A stretch of DNA of 64,000 bases from Pseudomonadales bacterium (lineage in GTDB: Bacteria > Pseudomonadota > Gammaproteobacteria > Pseudomonadales > Halieaceae). The stretch is from the NCBI GenBank assembly GCA_024234815.1, contig JACKNO010000001.1:310001-374000 (forward strand). Direction: 5' to 3'. The notes beneath the pieces are model-generated. The model was not told the DNA's origin. It did no database searches and saw only the letters and a list, made by a program, of their open reading frames with translations. Shown one piece after another: positions 1-8,783 of this stretch; position 1 is the first letter of the stretch, and every line of letters begins with the position of its first letter. The translations under genes were made by a program, and so were the position numbers.

Positions 1-763
1 CCTCAAAGCTCGCATTGGCCACCAGCAGGGAATCGGTGCGACAGAGCACGCCCACCGCGGCTGCAAACTGCGTCGTTTCAAGCGAGATTGTGCGGTGCAC
101 CCCGTACTGCCCCAGCACATCGTCCACCATGCTGGTGTTCTCCCGGGTCAGGCCCGGCAGATACAGACGCAGGTGTGGATAGGCGAGAAAATCCTGCAGG
201 CTCATCTCCTTCTGCTCCAGGGGATGCCCTGTACGCATATAGCAGCGTGGAGCGATTGTCGCTATCGGTTCGGCGAGAATGTCCCGCTCCGTATCAAGGG
301 CGACAAAAGCGGCGAAATCAGCCTCGCCTTTCTTCAGCTGCTCCTGGTAATTCGGCGCCACTTCAGCTGTCAGGATCTGTACGCCCGGCGCCGCCTCGCT
401 CAGCTCAGCCATCAGTCCCGGCAACAGGGCTTCGCTCAGAATCGGCGGCAGCAACAGCTTGAAACAGCCGGTAAAGGTAACGGGATCAAAGCCGTCATTT
501 CCCAGTACCTGATCCACTTTCTCGAGGAGGGAGGGCAGTTCCCTCGCCAGTTCTTCTGCGCGGGGCGTGGGCACCAGCCCATGCGCCGAGCGGGTGAACA
601 ATTCATCCTCAAAGGCGTCTCGCAATTTTTGCAGTGTTTTACTGAGGGCCGGTTGCGAAACGGATAAACGCTCCGACGCCCTGGTCACATTGCGCTCTTC
701 CAGTAGGATCTGCAGAGCGACCAGCAAATTCAGGTCGGTGCGAATCAGTTTTCGAGAAATCAT
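1..763 (-). CDS. LysR-family transcriptional regulator, 3' end cut by the window
   Basis: Reading from the ATG at 763 to the window edge gives about 254 residues without a stop. The N-terminus (MISRKLIRTDLNLLVALQIL, then RASERLSVSQPALSKTLQKL) is a typical LysR winged helix-turn-helix, followed by a periplasmic-binding-protein-like effector domain. Full members have about 300 residues, so only some 50 C-terminal residues are missing. LysR proteins bind DNA as oligomers and respond to a small molecule; nothing here identifies the ligand. A dyad with the T-N11-A pattern lies 17 bases upstream of the start, which fits autoregulation. The divergent neighbour encodes a lipoprotein and is the nearest candidate target. 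Confidence 0.9.
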   Translation of the reverse strand, partial: MISRKLIRTDLNLLVALQILLEERNVTRASERLSVSQPALSKTLQKLRDAFEDELFTRSAHGLVPTPRAEELARELPSLLEKVDQVLGNDGFDPVTFTGCFKLLLPPILSEALLPGLMAELSEAAPGVQILTAEVAPNYQEQLKKGEADFAAFVALDTERDILAEPIATIAPRCYMRTGHPLEQKEMSLQDFLAYPHLRLYLPGLTRENTSMVDDVLGQYGVHRTISLETTQFAAAVGVLCRTDSLLVANASFE

Positions 764-779
764 GAAAGTCCCCAGAGAA

Positions 780-794
780 ATAACTTATAGTTAT
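780..794. promoter_or_regulatory. Candidate LysR operator (T-N11-A dyad)
   Basis: ATAACT-TAT-AGTTAT is a 15-base inverted repeat containing T-N11-A (T781, A793). It lies in the divergent gap between the LysR gene and the lipoprotein gene, immediately upstream of the regulator's start. LysR proteins usually bind such sites to control themselves and a divergent gene. The assignment is inferred from position and pattern only. Confidence 0.45.
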
Positions 795-987
795 GAGCCT
801 GATCTTAGCAAAGTGACCCTGGGAAATCACCCGGATAGACCCAGATAAATCGCCTGTTTACGGCGTGGAATCGGGGCGCCGCCCGCAACCAATTGGGTAG
901 CTGGGTATTGCAGAGACTGCTACCATGGCGCGGCGGTACGCCGGACACGATGAGGCGCGCCCTGCACAATATACCCAGAGGATTATC

Positions 988-1566
988 ATGCGCTTCATCA
1001 CTTTACTGGTACCCATTCTGCTCGCGATTGCGATAGCCGCATGCAGCGGGATTGAAACCCGGCCCGCACCGATCGACACCTTCGCGGCTGGCGACTACAA
1101 GTATTACAAGTGGCGCAGCGACCCACTGCCCAATCCGGACAACTCCAAGGACCCCATGTATGTTATGGATCCTATCCTGCGCAATGCGGTCGATGCCGAG
1201 CTCGCTGAAAAGGGCTATGTGCTGGACCCGGGGCGCGCCCAGTTTACCGTTGATTATATCTTTGCCACCGGGCTGCGCATGGGTGAGCTCAGCTCTGAAG
1301 CCTCAAATATCACGCCCTATCCATCGGTAAATCCCAACCGGCAGATCAACCAGGCCGTGGTGGATAACGCCTACGCACTGGGCGGCGTCAAGGAAACCGC
1401 TAATATCGCCCTGCAGTTCAATGACAGTGTCACCCGCAAAGAGGTGTGGCATGTCATCATCACCAAAATCGTTGAGAACGTGAACAAGGTGGACAAAACA
1501 GAATTGCGCAGCAGCCTGAAAAAGGGCGTCAAAGACGCCTTGAGCAATCTACCACCAGCTGATTGA
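988..1566 (+). CDS. DUF4136-like outer-membrane lipoprotein
   Basis: Predicted 192-residue lipoprotein. The ATG at 988 is preferred over an in-frame ATG at 925 because it follows an AGAGGATT ribosome-binding site and opens directly into a signal sequence (MRFITLLVPILLAIAIAAC) with a lipobox ending at Cys19. The mature part (TFAAGDYKYYKWRSDPLP..., then a basic/acidic C-terminal stretch) resembles DUF4136-type proteins, which have no settled function. It is divergent from the LysR gene and convergent with the hydroxyacid dehydrogenase gene. Confidence is high for lipoprotein, moderate for the family. Confidence 0.75.
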   Translation: MRFITLLVPILLAIAIAACSGIETRPAPIDTFAAGDYKYYKWRSDPLPNPDNSKDPMYVMDPILRNAVDAELAEKGYVLDPGRAQFTVDYIFATGLRMGELSSEASNITPYPSVNPNRQINQAVVDNAYALGGVKETANIALQFNDSVTRKEVWHVIITKIVENVNKVDKTELRSSLKKGVKDALSNLPPAD

Positions 1567-1589
1567 GCGCGCCTGCAGCGGCGCCCGAC

Positions 1590-2561
1590 TCAGTCGTAAA
1601 CCTGCGGGTTTACACAACAGGGCATGACCTGCCCCTGTAGCGCGGCAATAGCGTTCGCGACTGCCATGTCCGCCATGAGAGCCCGGGTGCAGATTGTCGC
1701 GCTGCCGATATGCGGGGTTATCACAACGTTGGGCAAGGCCAGCAAGGGGTTGTCCGCCAGCACCGGTTCCTTCGCAAAAACATCGATTCCCGCAGCGGAC
1801 AAGCGGCCATTCGCCAGCGCTGCGGCCAGCGCATTCTCATCGACAATACCGCCACGAGCAGTGTTGACCAGCACTGCTCCGGGCTTCATCAACCCGATCT
1901 TGCTCGCATCCAATAAATTGCGTGTCTCCTGCGCCAGCGCTACATGGATACTGACAAAGTCGCTGCACGCCAGCAGTTCATCGAGTGTGAGCATCTCCAC
2001 GCCCGGTACCTCCCTGGGCGCGCGGTTCCAGGCTACTACCCGCATGCCAAAGCCGGCTGCCCGCCTGGCCACCGCCTGACCAATCTCCCCCAGGCCGACT
2101 ATTCCAAGGGTAGCGCCGCTGACGTCCTTGCCGGTAAAGAATTCAGGCGCCCAGGCGTTGGCTTCAGTCCAGTCTCCCCTGCGCACAAAACGGTCGGCTT
2201 CCGCCACCCGTCTCGCCGCCGCCAACAGCAGGGCGAACGCCGTGTCCGCGGTGGTATCCACCAGCACGCCGGGAGTGTTGCCAAGCGGTATGCCGCGCTC
2301 GCTAAGGGCCTGCACATCGACATGGTCCACCCCCACCGACATACTGGAGACAAACTGCAGGGCCGGCATCGCGTCCAGCAGGGTTTTATCGATACGGTCC
2401 GTCAGCAGACACACGAGGCCGTGACAGCCGGCCAGTTCCGAGCGCAGTCTCGAGGCGGGTAGCAGACCCGGCCCCATCCACACATTCATGTCGCACAACT
2501 GCGCCAACTCGTGAATCCTGCCGCCGGGCAGCTGGTGTGTCACAAACACTTTCCGCATCAT
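1590..2561 (-). CDS. D-2-hydroxyacid dehydrogenase (glyoxylate/hydroxypyruvate reductase-like)
   Basis: About 323 residues, the usual family length. The Rossmann motif GLGEIG sits near residues 156-161. The catalytic triad of the family is visible as Arg in NTARGG, Glu in VFAKEP and His in TPHIGS. Such enzymes reduce 2-keto acids (glyoxylate, hydroxypyruvate) with NAD(P)H in the cytosol; the sequence does not settle the substrate. ATG 2561 overlaps the stop of the HIT gene (TGATG), implying translational coupling. A GTG at 2570 in the same frame is a less likely start. A second, clearly different family member (serA) is at 45 kb. Confidence 0.88.
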   Translation of the reverse strand: MMRKVFVTHQLPGGRIHELAQLCDMNVWMGPGLLPASRLRSELAGCHGLVCLLTDRIDKTLLDAMPALQFVSSMSVGVDHVDVQALSERGIPLGNTPGVLVDTTADTAFALLLAAARRVAEADRFVRRGDWTEANAWAPEFFTGKDVSGATLGIVGLGEIGQAVARRAAGFGMRVVAWNRAPREVPGVEMLTLDELLACSDFVSIHVALAQETRNLLDASKIGLMKPGAVLVNTARGGIVDENALAAALANGRLSAAGIDVFAKEPVLADNPLLALPNVVITPHIGSATICTRALMADMAVANAIAALQGQVMPCCVNPQVYD

Positions 2562-3013
2562 CCCGGGCACTCTCCGTTACGCTGGACCGCGATTTCCGCC
2601 GGGACCAGGCCGGCCACTTTCTGCAGGTCGAGCTGCCAGCTGAGCAGTTGCCCGTGCTCATATTCTCCACCCGCCGGCAGGTTACCCCAGACGGGTTGCG
2701 GCCAACAGAGATCATCCTCCCGACGTCCTATGATATGCAGGTGCATTTGCGGAACCACATTGCCCAGCCCGGCGAAATTGACCTTGCCGAAACCCAGCGT
2801 TTGCTTGATGAACGCCGATATGGCGGCGCAGTCCGCCATGACGCGGTCGCGCTGCCGATCCGGCAGGTCCAGCAGATCGCCGATGGCCGTGTCCGGAACA
2901 AGGATGAACCACGGCAGGGCCGCGTTGCGATGCAGCAGCACCGTCGTGGCCGGTAGACGGCCCAGGTAATGGCAATCTGTGATCAGTTGCGGGTGTATCT
3001 GATCGCGCTGCAT
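2558..3013 (-). CDS. HIT-family (histidine triad) protein
   Basis: 151 residues starting at ATG 3013, which has GGAG seven bases upstream. An in-frame start at 3073 lacks a comparable site. The C-terminal motif NVVPQMHLHIIGR holds two of the three triad histidines (H91, H93), with Ile at the third position. I recall this QxHxHxxxR form from a proteobacterial HIT subgroup also carrying a WPxPVWG segment, seen here as WPQPVWG. HIT proteins are nucleotide hydrolases or transferases; the substrate is unknown. The 3' end overlaps the downstream dehydrogenase start, so the two form a transcription unit. Confidence 0.85.
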   Translation of the reverse strand: MQRDQIHPQLITDCHYLGRLPATTVLLHRNAALPWFILVPDTAIGDLLDLPDRQRDRVMADCAAISAFIKQTLGFGKVNFAGLGNVVPQMHLHIIGRREDDLCWPQPVWGNLPAGGEYEHGQLLSWQLDLQKVAGLVPAEIAVQRNGECPG

Positions 3014-3120
3014 AAGTCGCTCCGGGTGTTTTGTCGCCACTTTAGACCGCTGCTCCCGTGCTTGGCAATCCACTGCCGCCGCGCCGTTTCAGCAAGCGCC
3101 GGCGGTCGGGGCGAGAACCG

Positions 3121-3885
3121 TCAGATCGTCATGCCCCCGTCCACCACGATGCACTCGCCATTGGTATAGCTGCTGGCATCGGAGACCAGGTACAACACGG
3201 TACCCGCCATTTCCCGGGGCTCCGCGTGACGCCCCATGGGGATAGTGCCGATTGCCTGCTGGTAAATTTCATCATTGGAAAACAGGGCGCCGGCAAACTT
3301 TGTGCGTGTCAGTCCGGGCAGCAGGGCGTTACACCGGATACCGAGCGGGCCACATTCCCTGGCGAAGGCTTTGGTCATATTGACCACAGCCGCCTTGGTA
3401 ATCGAGTAGATCGCCTGCATGGGACCCGGTTGCAGGGCATTGATGGACGCGGTGTTGACGATCGCGCCGCCACCGTGATCACGCATCAGCTTGCCCGCCT
3501 CGATGGACATGAAAAAGTACCCGCGGATATTCACGTCCACGGTTTTGTTAAAGGCACCCAGGTCGGTGTCCAGCACGTGTCCGAAGTACGGGTTGGTCGC
3601 CGCGTTGTTTACGCAGATGTCGAGTTTGCCGTAAGTCGCGTGGATATGAGCGAACAGTGCGGCGATGTCATCCATATTGCCGACATGGCAGGCAAAAGGT
3701 TCGGCACTGCCGCCGCCGGCGCGAATACTTTCCGCCACCGCCGCACAATCATCAATTTTGCGGCTGGAAACAATGACGTGCGCTCCCTGCTCGGCGAGTA
3801 GTCTGGCAATTTCCTCGCCTATGCCGCGGCTGGCGCCGCTTACCAGCGCTATTTTTCCAGTCAGATCAAACAGTGATGTTGCCAT
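3121..3885 (-). CDS. SDR-family oxidoreductase
   Basis: 254 residues, classical short-chain dehydrogenase size. ATG 3885 follows a GGGGA site; the longer frame to 3921 is untypical at its N-terminus. Cofactor motif SGASRGIG is near residues 14-21, NNAA near residue 90, and the catalytic Ser...YSITK lies around residues 145-170. The C-terminal stretch YTNGECIVVDGGMTI is typical of classical SDRs. The enzyme should be a cytosolic NAD(P)(H)-dependent oxidoreductase; similarity is closest to DHRS4-like/3-oxoacyl reductase-like members, but the substrate cannot be read from sequence. It stands between the HIT and MFS genes on the same strand. Confidence 0.88.
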   Translation of the reverse strand: MATSLFDLTGKIALVSGASRGIGEEIARLLAEQGAHVIVSSRKIDDCAAVAESIRAGGGSAEPFACHVGNMDDIAALFAHIHATYGKLDICVNNAATNPYFGHVLDTDLGAFNKTVDVNIRGYFFMSIEAGKLMRDHGGGAIVNTASINALQPGPMQAIYSITKAAVVNMTKAFARECGPLGIRCNALLPGLTRTKFAGALFSNDEIYQQAIGTIPMGRHAEPREMAGTVLYLVSDASSYTNGECIVVDGGMTI

Positions 3886-3974
3886 TTCGTCATTCCCCAC
3901 GGATAGATATTCAGGGCACACAGACTAGCGGCTCTCATTATAAATTGCCATGAACACCGCCTGCACACGAGGAC

Positions 3975-5159
3975 TCAGCGCTCCACCGCCTGAGCCCGCC
4001 CCCGCCTTGACAGGGCGTATTCGCGATAGACCCAGGCCATGTAGAAAAGCGACACCACGAGGGTACCGAACCAGGCGCCGTGGTAACCGAAAAGCGCCAG
4101 GTTACCGCCGGCAAGCAGCGGTCCAACCACCCGCCCCCAGGAACCCGACGCGCCGGAGACGCCCAGCATTCGTCCGCGGATAGCCACCGGCACTCGATGG
4201 CTGACCAGTGTGTTCAGCAGCGGCATACACATGGTTGCACCTGTCATGGCGACAAAAATGGACGCCACCATCAAAGCCATCGAATCGGCGAATACGCCCA
4301 TGACGAGTCCCACCACCAGTGCGGTGACGGCTAACCGGAGCAGTTGCAGCTCACCCAGTAAGCGCACCAGCGGCCCCATCAGCCCGCCCTGTACCACTGC
4401 CATGATCGCGCCCTGGATACCGAATACGATACCCACCTGGCGGGGTCCCCAATCGAGAGTGTCCCCGGCCCACAACGGAAACAGGTAGGTTATCGAGCTG
4501 GCACAGAGACTGTGCAGGCAGAACTGCAGAACCAGTAATCGGTTGCCGCTGGCGCGCAGGAGACTGTAGCTCGAAGTCCTGACCCCGCCCTGCTGCAGCC
4601 TGCTGGCCGCCCGTTTTTCGACGGGTAACGACTCCTTCAGAAAGACGGCCGCGGCGACCATGGCCAGCACTGACATCAGACCCGCCACCGCGCAGGGCAA
4701 GGTAAACCCGGGCTGCTCGCCGGACAAAAGGCCGCCGAGCATGGGTCCAATTACGAGCCCCAGCCCGAATGCCGCACCGATCAAACCCATCCCCCGGGCG
4801 CGACTTTCAGGCTTGGTGACGTCCGCCATCATGGCCGATGCCACCCCCAGGTTACCCGCCATGAGACCGGCGAAGGCGCGGGCGACGTAAACCATCCAGA
4901 GGCTGGAGGCGAATCCCAGCATCGCGTAGGAGACCGCGGCGCCACCCAGACACATCATGATGACCGGTTTGCGCCCTATGCGATCAGATAACCGCCCCCA
5001 GAACGGTGCACACAAACCCGCTCCCACAGCGTACACGACGATAATGTAGGCGACATCCAGCTTGTCCGCCCCCAACTGGGGCGAGAGGAAGGGCAGGATA
5101 GGTATGACGATGCCGAAGCCGATGAGGTCAATGAACACCACCCCGAACAGAACCGGCAT
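3975..5159 (-). CDS. MFS transporter, TetA/MdtG-like drug:proton antiporter type
   Basis: 394 residues with about 12 hydrophobic segments. The opening (FGVVFIDLIGFGIVIPILPF) resembles TetA-like exporters, and motif A appears as GRLSDRIGRKPV in the loop after TM2, repeated more weakly after TM8. Members are inner-membrane proton-driven exporters of drugs or metabolites. No regulator of the TetR type is adjacent, so an antibiotic role is not supported by context. The start lies about 50 bases downstream of the deaD stop on the same strand; cotranscription is possible. Confidence 0.85.
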   Translation of the reverse strand: MPVLFGVVFIDLIGFGIVIPILPFLSPQLGADKLDVAYIIVVYAVGAGLCAPFWGRLSDRIGRKPVIMMCLGGAAVSYAMLGFASSLWMVYVARAFAGLMAGNLGVASAMMADVTKPESRARGMGLIGAAFGLGLVIGPMLGGLLSGEQPGFTLPCAVAGLMSVLAMVAAAVFLKESLPVEKRAASRLQQGGVRTSSYSLLRASGNRLLVLQFCLHSLCASSITYLFPLWAGDTLDWGPRQVGIVFGIQGAIMAVVQGGLMGPLVRLLGELQLLRLAVTALVVGLVMGVFADSMALMVASIFVAMTGATMCMPLLNTLVSHRVPVAIRGRMLGVSGASGSWGRVVGPLLAGGNLALFGYHGAWFGTLVVSLFYMAWVYREYALSRRGRAQAVER

Positions 5160-5208
5160 CAGCGCGACCCCCCGGAGAAGGGGCCGCGTCTGAAGGACGC
5201 CGGCGTCA

Positions 5209-7146
5209 TCACTTCGGTTTGCGGTGTGCCGGTCCTTTTTTCCCGGCCCGCTTACCGCCGTCAGCTGTCGACACGCGAGGTTTAGCCCGGGTCCCGGCCG
5301 GGCGGGGGGGCGCCTGCTGGCCGCTGCGGTCGAATTTCGATATCTGCAGTCGCTGGCCGCTCACCCACACATTTTTCAGGTGCTTGAATATCTCTCGGGG
5401 CATACCTTCGGGCAGTTGCACCGTGCTGTAATCGTCAAATATCTCGATACGGCCGATATATTCGCTTTCGATCTCCGCTTCATTGGCGATCGCGCCAACA
5501 ATATTGCCCGGCTTGACGCCGTGCTGCAGGCCCACTTCAATGCGGTAGCGCTCCATACCGACGTCCGTGTCAGCGTTCTCGCGCGGGCGCGGGGCCCGCA
5601 GCGGCGCTGACAGGTCGGGCCTGCCCGCCGGGGCGGGTTCGACCGGTGGCTGCGAAGGCCTGGCTCTGGTTTCCCGCTCCGGGCTGGAGCGCAACTCCCG
5701 CTCGGGTTTCCGGCTTGCCTTCGGCGCCTTCTCGAAAGGCTCGCTGGCCGCCGGGCGCTCCGGCCTCTTCTCCGATTTTTTGTCAAACTTCCTGTCAAAC
5801 TTCTTCTCAGGGGACTTGTCCTGCGTCTTTTCCGGTTTAGCGGCCAGTGGTTTCGCGCCCTGCGCCAGCGCGCCAAGTGCGGCGGCTATCTCTATCACCG
5901 GCACGCCGTACTCGTGCTGGTAGTCCGTTACCATTTTCCTGAAAAGTTCCAGATCCGCCGTATCCAGGGTCTCGGTGATCCGCTGCTTGAACTTGCCGAT
6001 ACGCTTGTCGGTAACCTGCTCCGCAGTGGGCAGGGCCATTTGTTCGATTGCCTGTCCGGTGGCTTTTTCGATTGCCCGCAAAAGGCGCCGCTCGCGATTG
6101 GCGGCAAACAGAATAGTCTCGCCGCTCCTGCCGGCGCGGCCTGTACGCCCGATGCGATGCACGTAGGCCTCGACATCGTAGGGAATATCGTAGTTGATAA
6201 CATGGCTGATGCGGCCAACGTCCAGGCCGCGAGCCGCCACATCGGTTGCCACCAGGATATCAAGATCCCCGGACTTCAGCCGTTCGATAGTCTGCTCCCG
6301 CTGCTTCTGCGGAATGTCGCCGTTGAGTGCCGTGGCCGAATAACCGCGTGCGGCCAGTTTATCGGCCAGCTCGGTGGTGAGGATTCGCGTGCGCACGAAA
6401 ATAATTATGCCGTCGAAGTCCTCGACCTCCAGGATGCGGGTAAGCGCGTCGAGTTTGTGAACACCGGCCATCATCCACACCCGCTGGCGAATGGCGGAGC
6501 TTATAACGCTTTTGACCTCGATGGATATTTCCTGCGGGTCAGTCAGGTAGCGCTTGGCGATGCGGCGAATCGCATCGGGCATGGTGGCGGAAAACAGGGC
6601 AATCTGCCGCTCCTTTGGTGTCTGCTCCAGTATCCATTCGACATCGTCGATAAAGCCCATACGCAACATCTCGTCGGCTTCGTCGAGCACCAGCGTATGC
6701 AACTTGGTGAGGTTGAGCGAACGGCGCCGCATATGGTCCATGACCCGGCCGGGTGTGCCTACCACCACGTGGACACCGCGCTCCAGTTGCCGCAGTTGGC
6801 CACGCATATCGGAGCCGCCATAAATAGGCAGTACATGGAAACCAGGCATGTGCTTGGCATATTTCTGAAAAGCTTCCGCCACCTGGATGGCGAGTTCCCG
6901 GGTGGGCGCGAGAACCAAGGCCTGCGGCAGCTTTTGCGTGAGATCCAGCCGCGCCAGAACCGGCAGCGCAAACGCTGCGGTTTTGCCGGTACCGGTCTGG
7001 GCCTGGCCAAGGACATCCACGCCATTGAGCATGTGGGGAATGATCCGGGCCTGGATGGCCGAGGGCGTTTCATAACCCACATCGACCAGTGCTTTTTGCA
7101 GGGTCGCGGGTAAATCCAGTTCGGCAAAACTGGTTATAGTGGACAT
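5209..7146 (-). CDS. deaD: DEAD-box ATP-dependent RNA helicase DeaD/CsdA
   Basis: 645 residues. Helicase motifs in order: Q motif near 7-35, motif I AQTGTGKT, PTRELA, DEAD, SAT, and HRIGRTGRAGR. A charged, low-complexity linker (about residues 445-530, rich in Lys, Glu, Arg, Pro) leads to a C-terminal DbpA/CsdA-type RNA-binding domain and a basic tail. CsdA unwinds structured RNA in ribosome assembly and mRNA decay, mainly in the cold. ATG 7146 follows AAGG. The gene stands with the MFS gene downstream. Confidence 0.95.
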   Translation of the reverse strand: MSTITSFAELDLPATLQKALVDVGYETPSAIQARIIPHMLNGVDVLGQAQTGTGKTAAFALPVLARLDLTQKLPQALVLAPTRELAIQVAEAFQKYAKHMPGFHVLPIYGGSDMRGQLRQLERGVHVVVGTPGRVMDHMRRRSLNLTKLHTLVLDEADEMLRMGFIDDVEWILEQTPKERQIALFSATMPDAIRRIAKRYLTDPQEISIEVKSVISSAIRQRVWMMAGVHKLDALTRILEVEDFDGIIIFVRTRILTTELADKLAARGYSATALNGDIPQKQREQTIERLKSGDLDILVATDVAARGLDVGRISHVINYDIPYDVEAYVHRIGRTGRAGRSGETILFAANRERRLLRAIEKATGQAIEQMALPTAEQVTDKRIGKFKQRITETLDTADLELFRKMVTDYQHEYGVPVIEIAAALGALAQGAKPLAAKPEKTQDKSPEKKFDRKFDKKSEKRPERPAASEPFEKAPKASRKPERELRSSPERETRARPSQPPVEPAPAGRPDLSAPLRAPRPRENADTDVGMERYRIEVGLQHGVKPGNIVGAIANEAEIESEYIGRIEIFDDYSTVQLPEGMPREIFKHLKNVWVSGQRLQISKFDRSGQQAPPRPAGTRAKPRVSTADGGKRAGKKGPAHRKPK

Positions 7147-7239
7147 ATGGGGTTACCTTGAACGATGAGCGGGACGCCAAAACAGGCGTGGCCGTGCATT
7201 ATACAGGGAAACCCGGCTCCTGTCCGTCCATGTCCGGGC

Positions 7240-8043
7240 TCAGGAAGACCTGAAAGTCGCGAGAACCTCGGGGCCCGCCAGCAGCCATAGCGTGTTTCCT
7301 TCCAGCCTGAAAGCGGTGACCTGTTCCAGCATCTGCAGATAGCCGCGCTCCAGTTCATCGCCGTCCGTACACGCCATCATAGTCCCGGCTACCGGGCCCA
7401 GTTTGAGCGGACTACCGTGTTGCGCAGCACCATCTCGCTTGTAACCACCGCTATATCGGTTGCAGCCGGAAAAACCGGCGGCCACCTGACCCTCAGGGGT
7501 GAACTGAATATCAACCGGCTTGCCACCCGCGCCCACAGGCGCGGGCTCACCTGCCAGGGTCTCCAGAATCCAGACTGTACCCTCCAGTGGCGTCCCTTCG
7601 GGGTGCGACACTGAGGGAACCTGGCTCACCAGGATTTCCACGGGGTTGCCCGTAAAGGGGGCAATGTAGTCGGTGGTGGTGAATAGTAATCGATCGCCCT
7701 CTTTTATGGTGGCGCGCAAAGCATAGGTCATGCGCGGATCGATGTCCGCCGGGTCGTACTCAAGGACAAATGGGTAGGGCACAGAGCCCTCCGGCGTCCA
7801 TCGCACTGACGTGAGCACGGTGGCCATGGCATCGGGCCTCGACACATCCTCCAATTGCACTTCCACCTCCACACCAGGCGGGAGCAGCATGCGCTCGCGG
7901 TAGACAACGCTGCCCTCAATTTGCGCCATCTGCACAGCCGCACCACCAGACATTCCGGCCTCCTGCTCTCCTTCGCAGGCGGCCAGGCCGAACGCCATCA
8001 CCAGGGCGGTCAGGAATGGCAGACCCCGCAACATCATTTTCAT
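7240..8043 (-). CDS. META-domain lipoprotein with N-terminal YbaY-like domain
   Basis: 267 residues. ATG 8043 is chosen because it follows AGGAGAAA and opens a lipoprotein signal sequence ending LAAC. After the lipidated Cys comes a YbaY/YscW-type beta domain (about residues 35-140: VEGSVVYRERMLLPPGVEVE-like strand pattern), then a META domain (about 155-265) with the family pattern FSGCNRYSGGY and MMACTD. META proteins such as HslJ are envelope proteins linked to stress and novobiocin resistance, but the biochemical role is not established. Probably anchored in the outer membrane. Confidence 0.82.
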   Translation of the reverse strand: MKMMLRGLPFLTALVMAFGLAACEGEQEAGMSGGAAVQMAQIEGSVVYRERMLLPPGVEVEVQLEDVSRPDAMATVLTSVRWTPEGSVPYPFVLEYDPADIDPRMTYALRATIKEGDRLLFTTTDYIAPFTGNPVEILVSQVPSVSHPEGTPLEGTVWILETLAGEPAPVGAGGKPVDIQFTPEGQVAAGFSGCNRYSGGYKRDGAAQHGSPLKLGPVAGTMMACTDGDELERGYLQMLEQVTAFRLEGNTLWLLAGPEVLATFRSS

Positions 8044-8074
8044 TTCGCATTTCTCCTGAGCGCACTTTGGGCCG

Positions 8075-8108
8075 GATACCAATTGCTGGATGATACCAAT
8101 TGCTGGAT
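8075..8108. repeat. Perfect 17-base tandem duplication
   Basis: GATACCAATTGCTGGAT occurs at 8075-8091 and again without interruption at 8092-8108. It lies between the start of the META lipoprotein gene and the end of the NTF2-like gene, so it falls in the 5' region of the lipoprotein gene. A replication-slippage duplication is the simplest reading. Confidence 0.85.
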
Positions 8109-8118
8109 GGCACGATAA

Positions 8119-8502
8119 TCAGGCGGAGAGTTTTTCCAGCATTTCACGCATTTTTTCGTGCACCATATTGATGGCCTTGAGCGGGCGCACCATCACCTTG
8201 AATTCATTGATCTTTCCATCACTGTCGAAACTCATGATGTCCACGCCGTTTACTACAATACCATCAATCTCACACTCGAATTCGAGTACGGCATGCTGCG
8301 GCGTAACCACCTCTTTCACGTAGCGAAAATCCTTGTTCAGGACATGCATCGCACCCGTCAGATAGAGTTTGGTTATATCCTTTCCCCGCTGGGGGGTGTG
8401 CACCACGGGGGAGAAGAAGACGCATTCAGCCGCCAGGATATCATCGAGATGTTCGGGATTGCCGCTTTCGACAACCCGGTGCCAGCGCTCCAGTGTATTC
8501 AT
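8119..8502 (-). CDS. NTF2-like (SnoaL-type) small protein
   Basis: 127 residues from ATG 8502, preceded by GGAGGG at good spacing; the longer frame to 8553 has an unlikely N-terminus. The sequence (MNTLERWHRVVESGNPEHLD, then FFSPVVHTPQRGKDITKLYL and FECEIDGIVVNGVDIMSFD) shows the NTF2/SnoaL cone-fold pattern. Members include ketosteroid isomerase-like enzymes and ligand-binding proteins. No function can be assigned. It lies just upstream of the META lipoprotein gene on the same strand, with an intervening tandem repeat. Confidence 0.75.
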   Translation of the reverse strand: MNTLERWHRVVESGNPEHLDDILAAECVFFSPVVHTPQRGKDITKLYLTGAMHVLNKDFRYVKEVVTPQHAVLEFECEIDGIVVNGVDIMSFDSDGKINEFKVMVRPLKAINMVHEKMREMLEKLSA

Positions 8503-8742
8503 TTTTGTCCCTCCGAAGACTAAAAAGTGGCATGACAGGCCGCACCCGGCCAATTCATTGCAGCGCTAAGGTAACCCGAAGCGCCGGCAATGCCAATCCG
8601 ACAGGTTTATTGCCGGTCACCGGGGAATGACCCTGCGATCCTGCAGCGGTAAAGCATGTGCGACATGGTTTGCGACACCGGCCCGGTAAGATCGGGGAAA
8701 CCCGGGGCGGGCGGGAACTTTTTGGGCGCCTGCCAATAGTGC

Positions 8743-8748
8743 TATCCT
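8743..8748 (+). promoter_or_regulatory. Possible extended -10 promoter for the MscS gene
   Basis: TGCTATCCT, an extended -10 element, ends 36 bases before the MscS-type start codon. No convincing -35 box is seen at 17 bases, which extended -10 promoters can tolerate. The rest of the 281-base divergent gap (8503-8783) shows nothing else I can name. Confidence 0.35.
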
Positions 8749-8783
8749 GCACCGATACTGACTCGCGACTGCAGCCAACTCAT

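Noticed and set aside
5914..7113. 399-residue frame opposite deaD
   Set aside because: It is antisense to all helicase motifs and has no recognisable domain.
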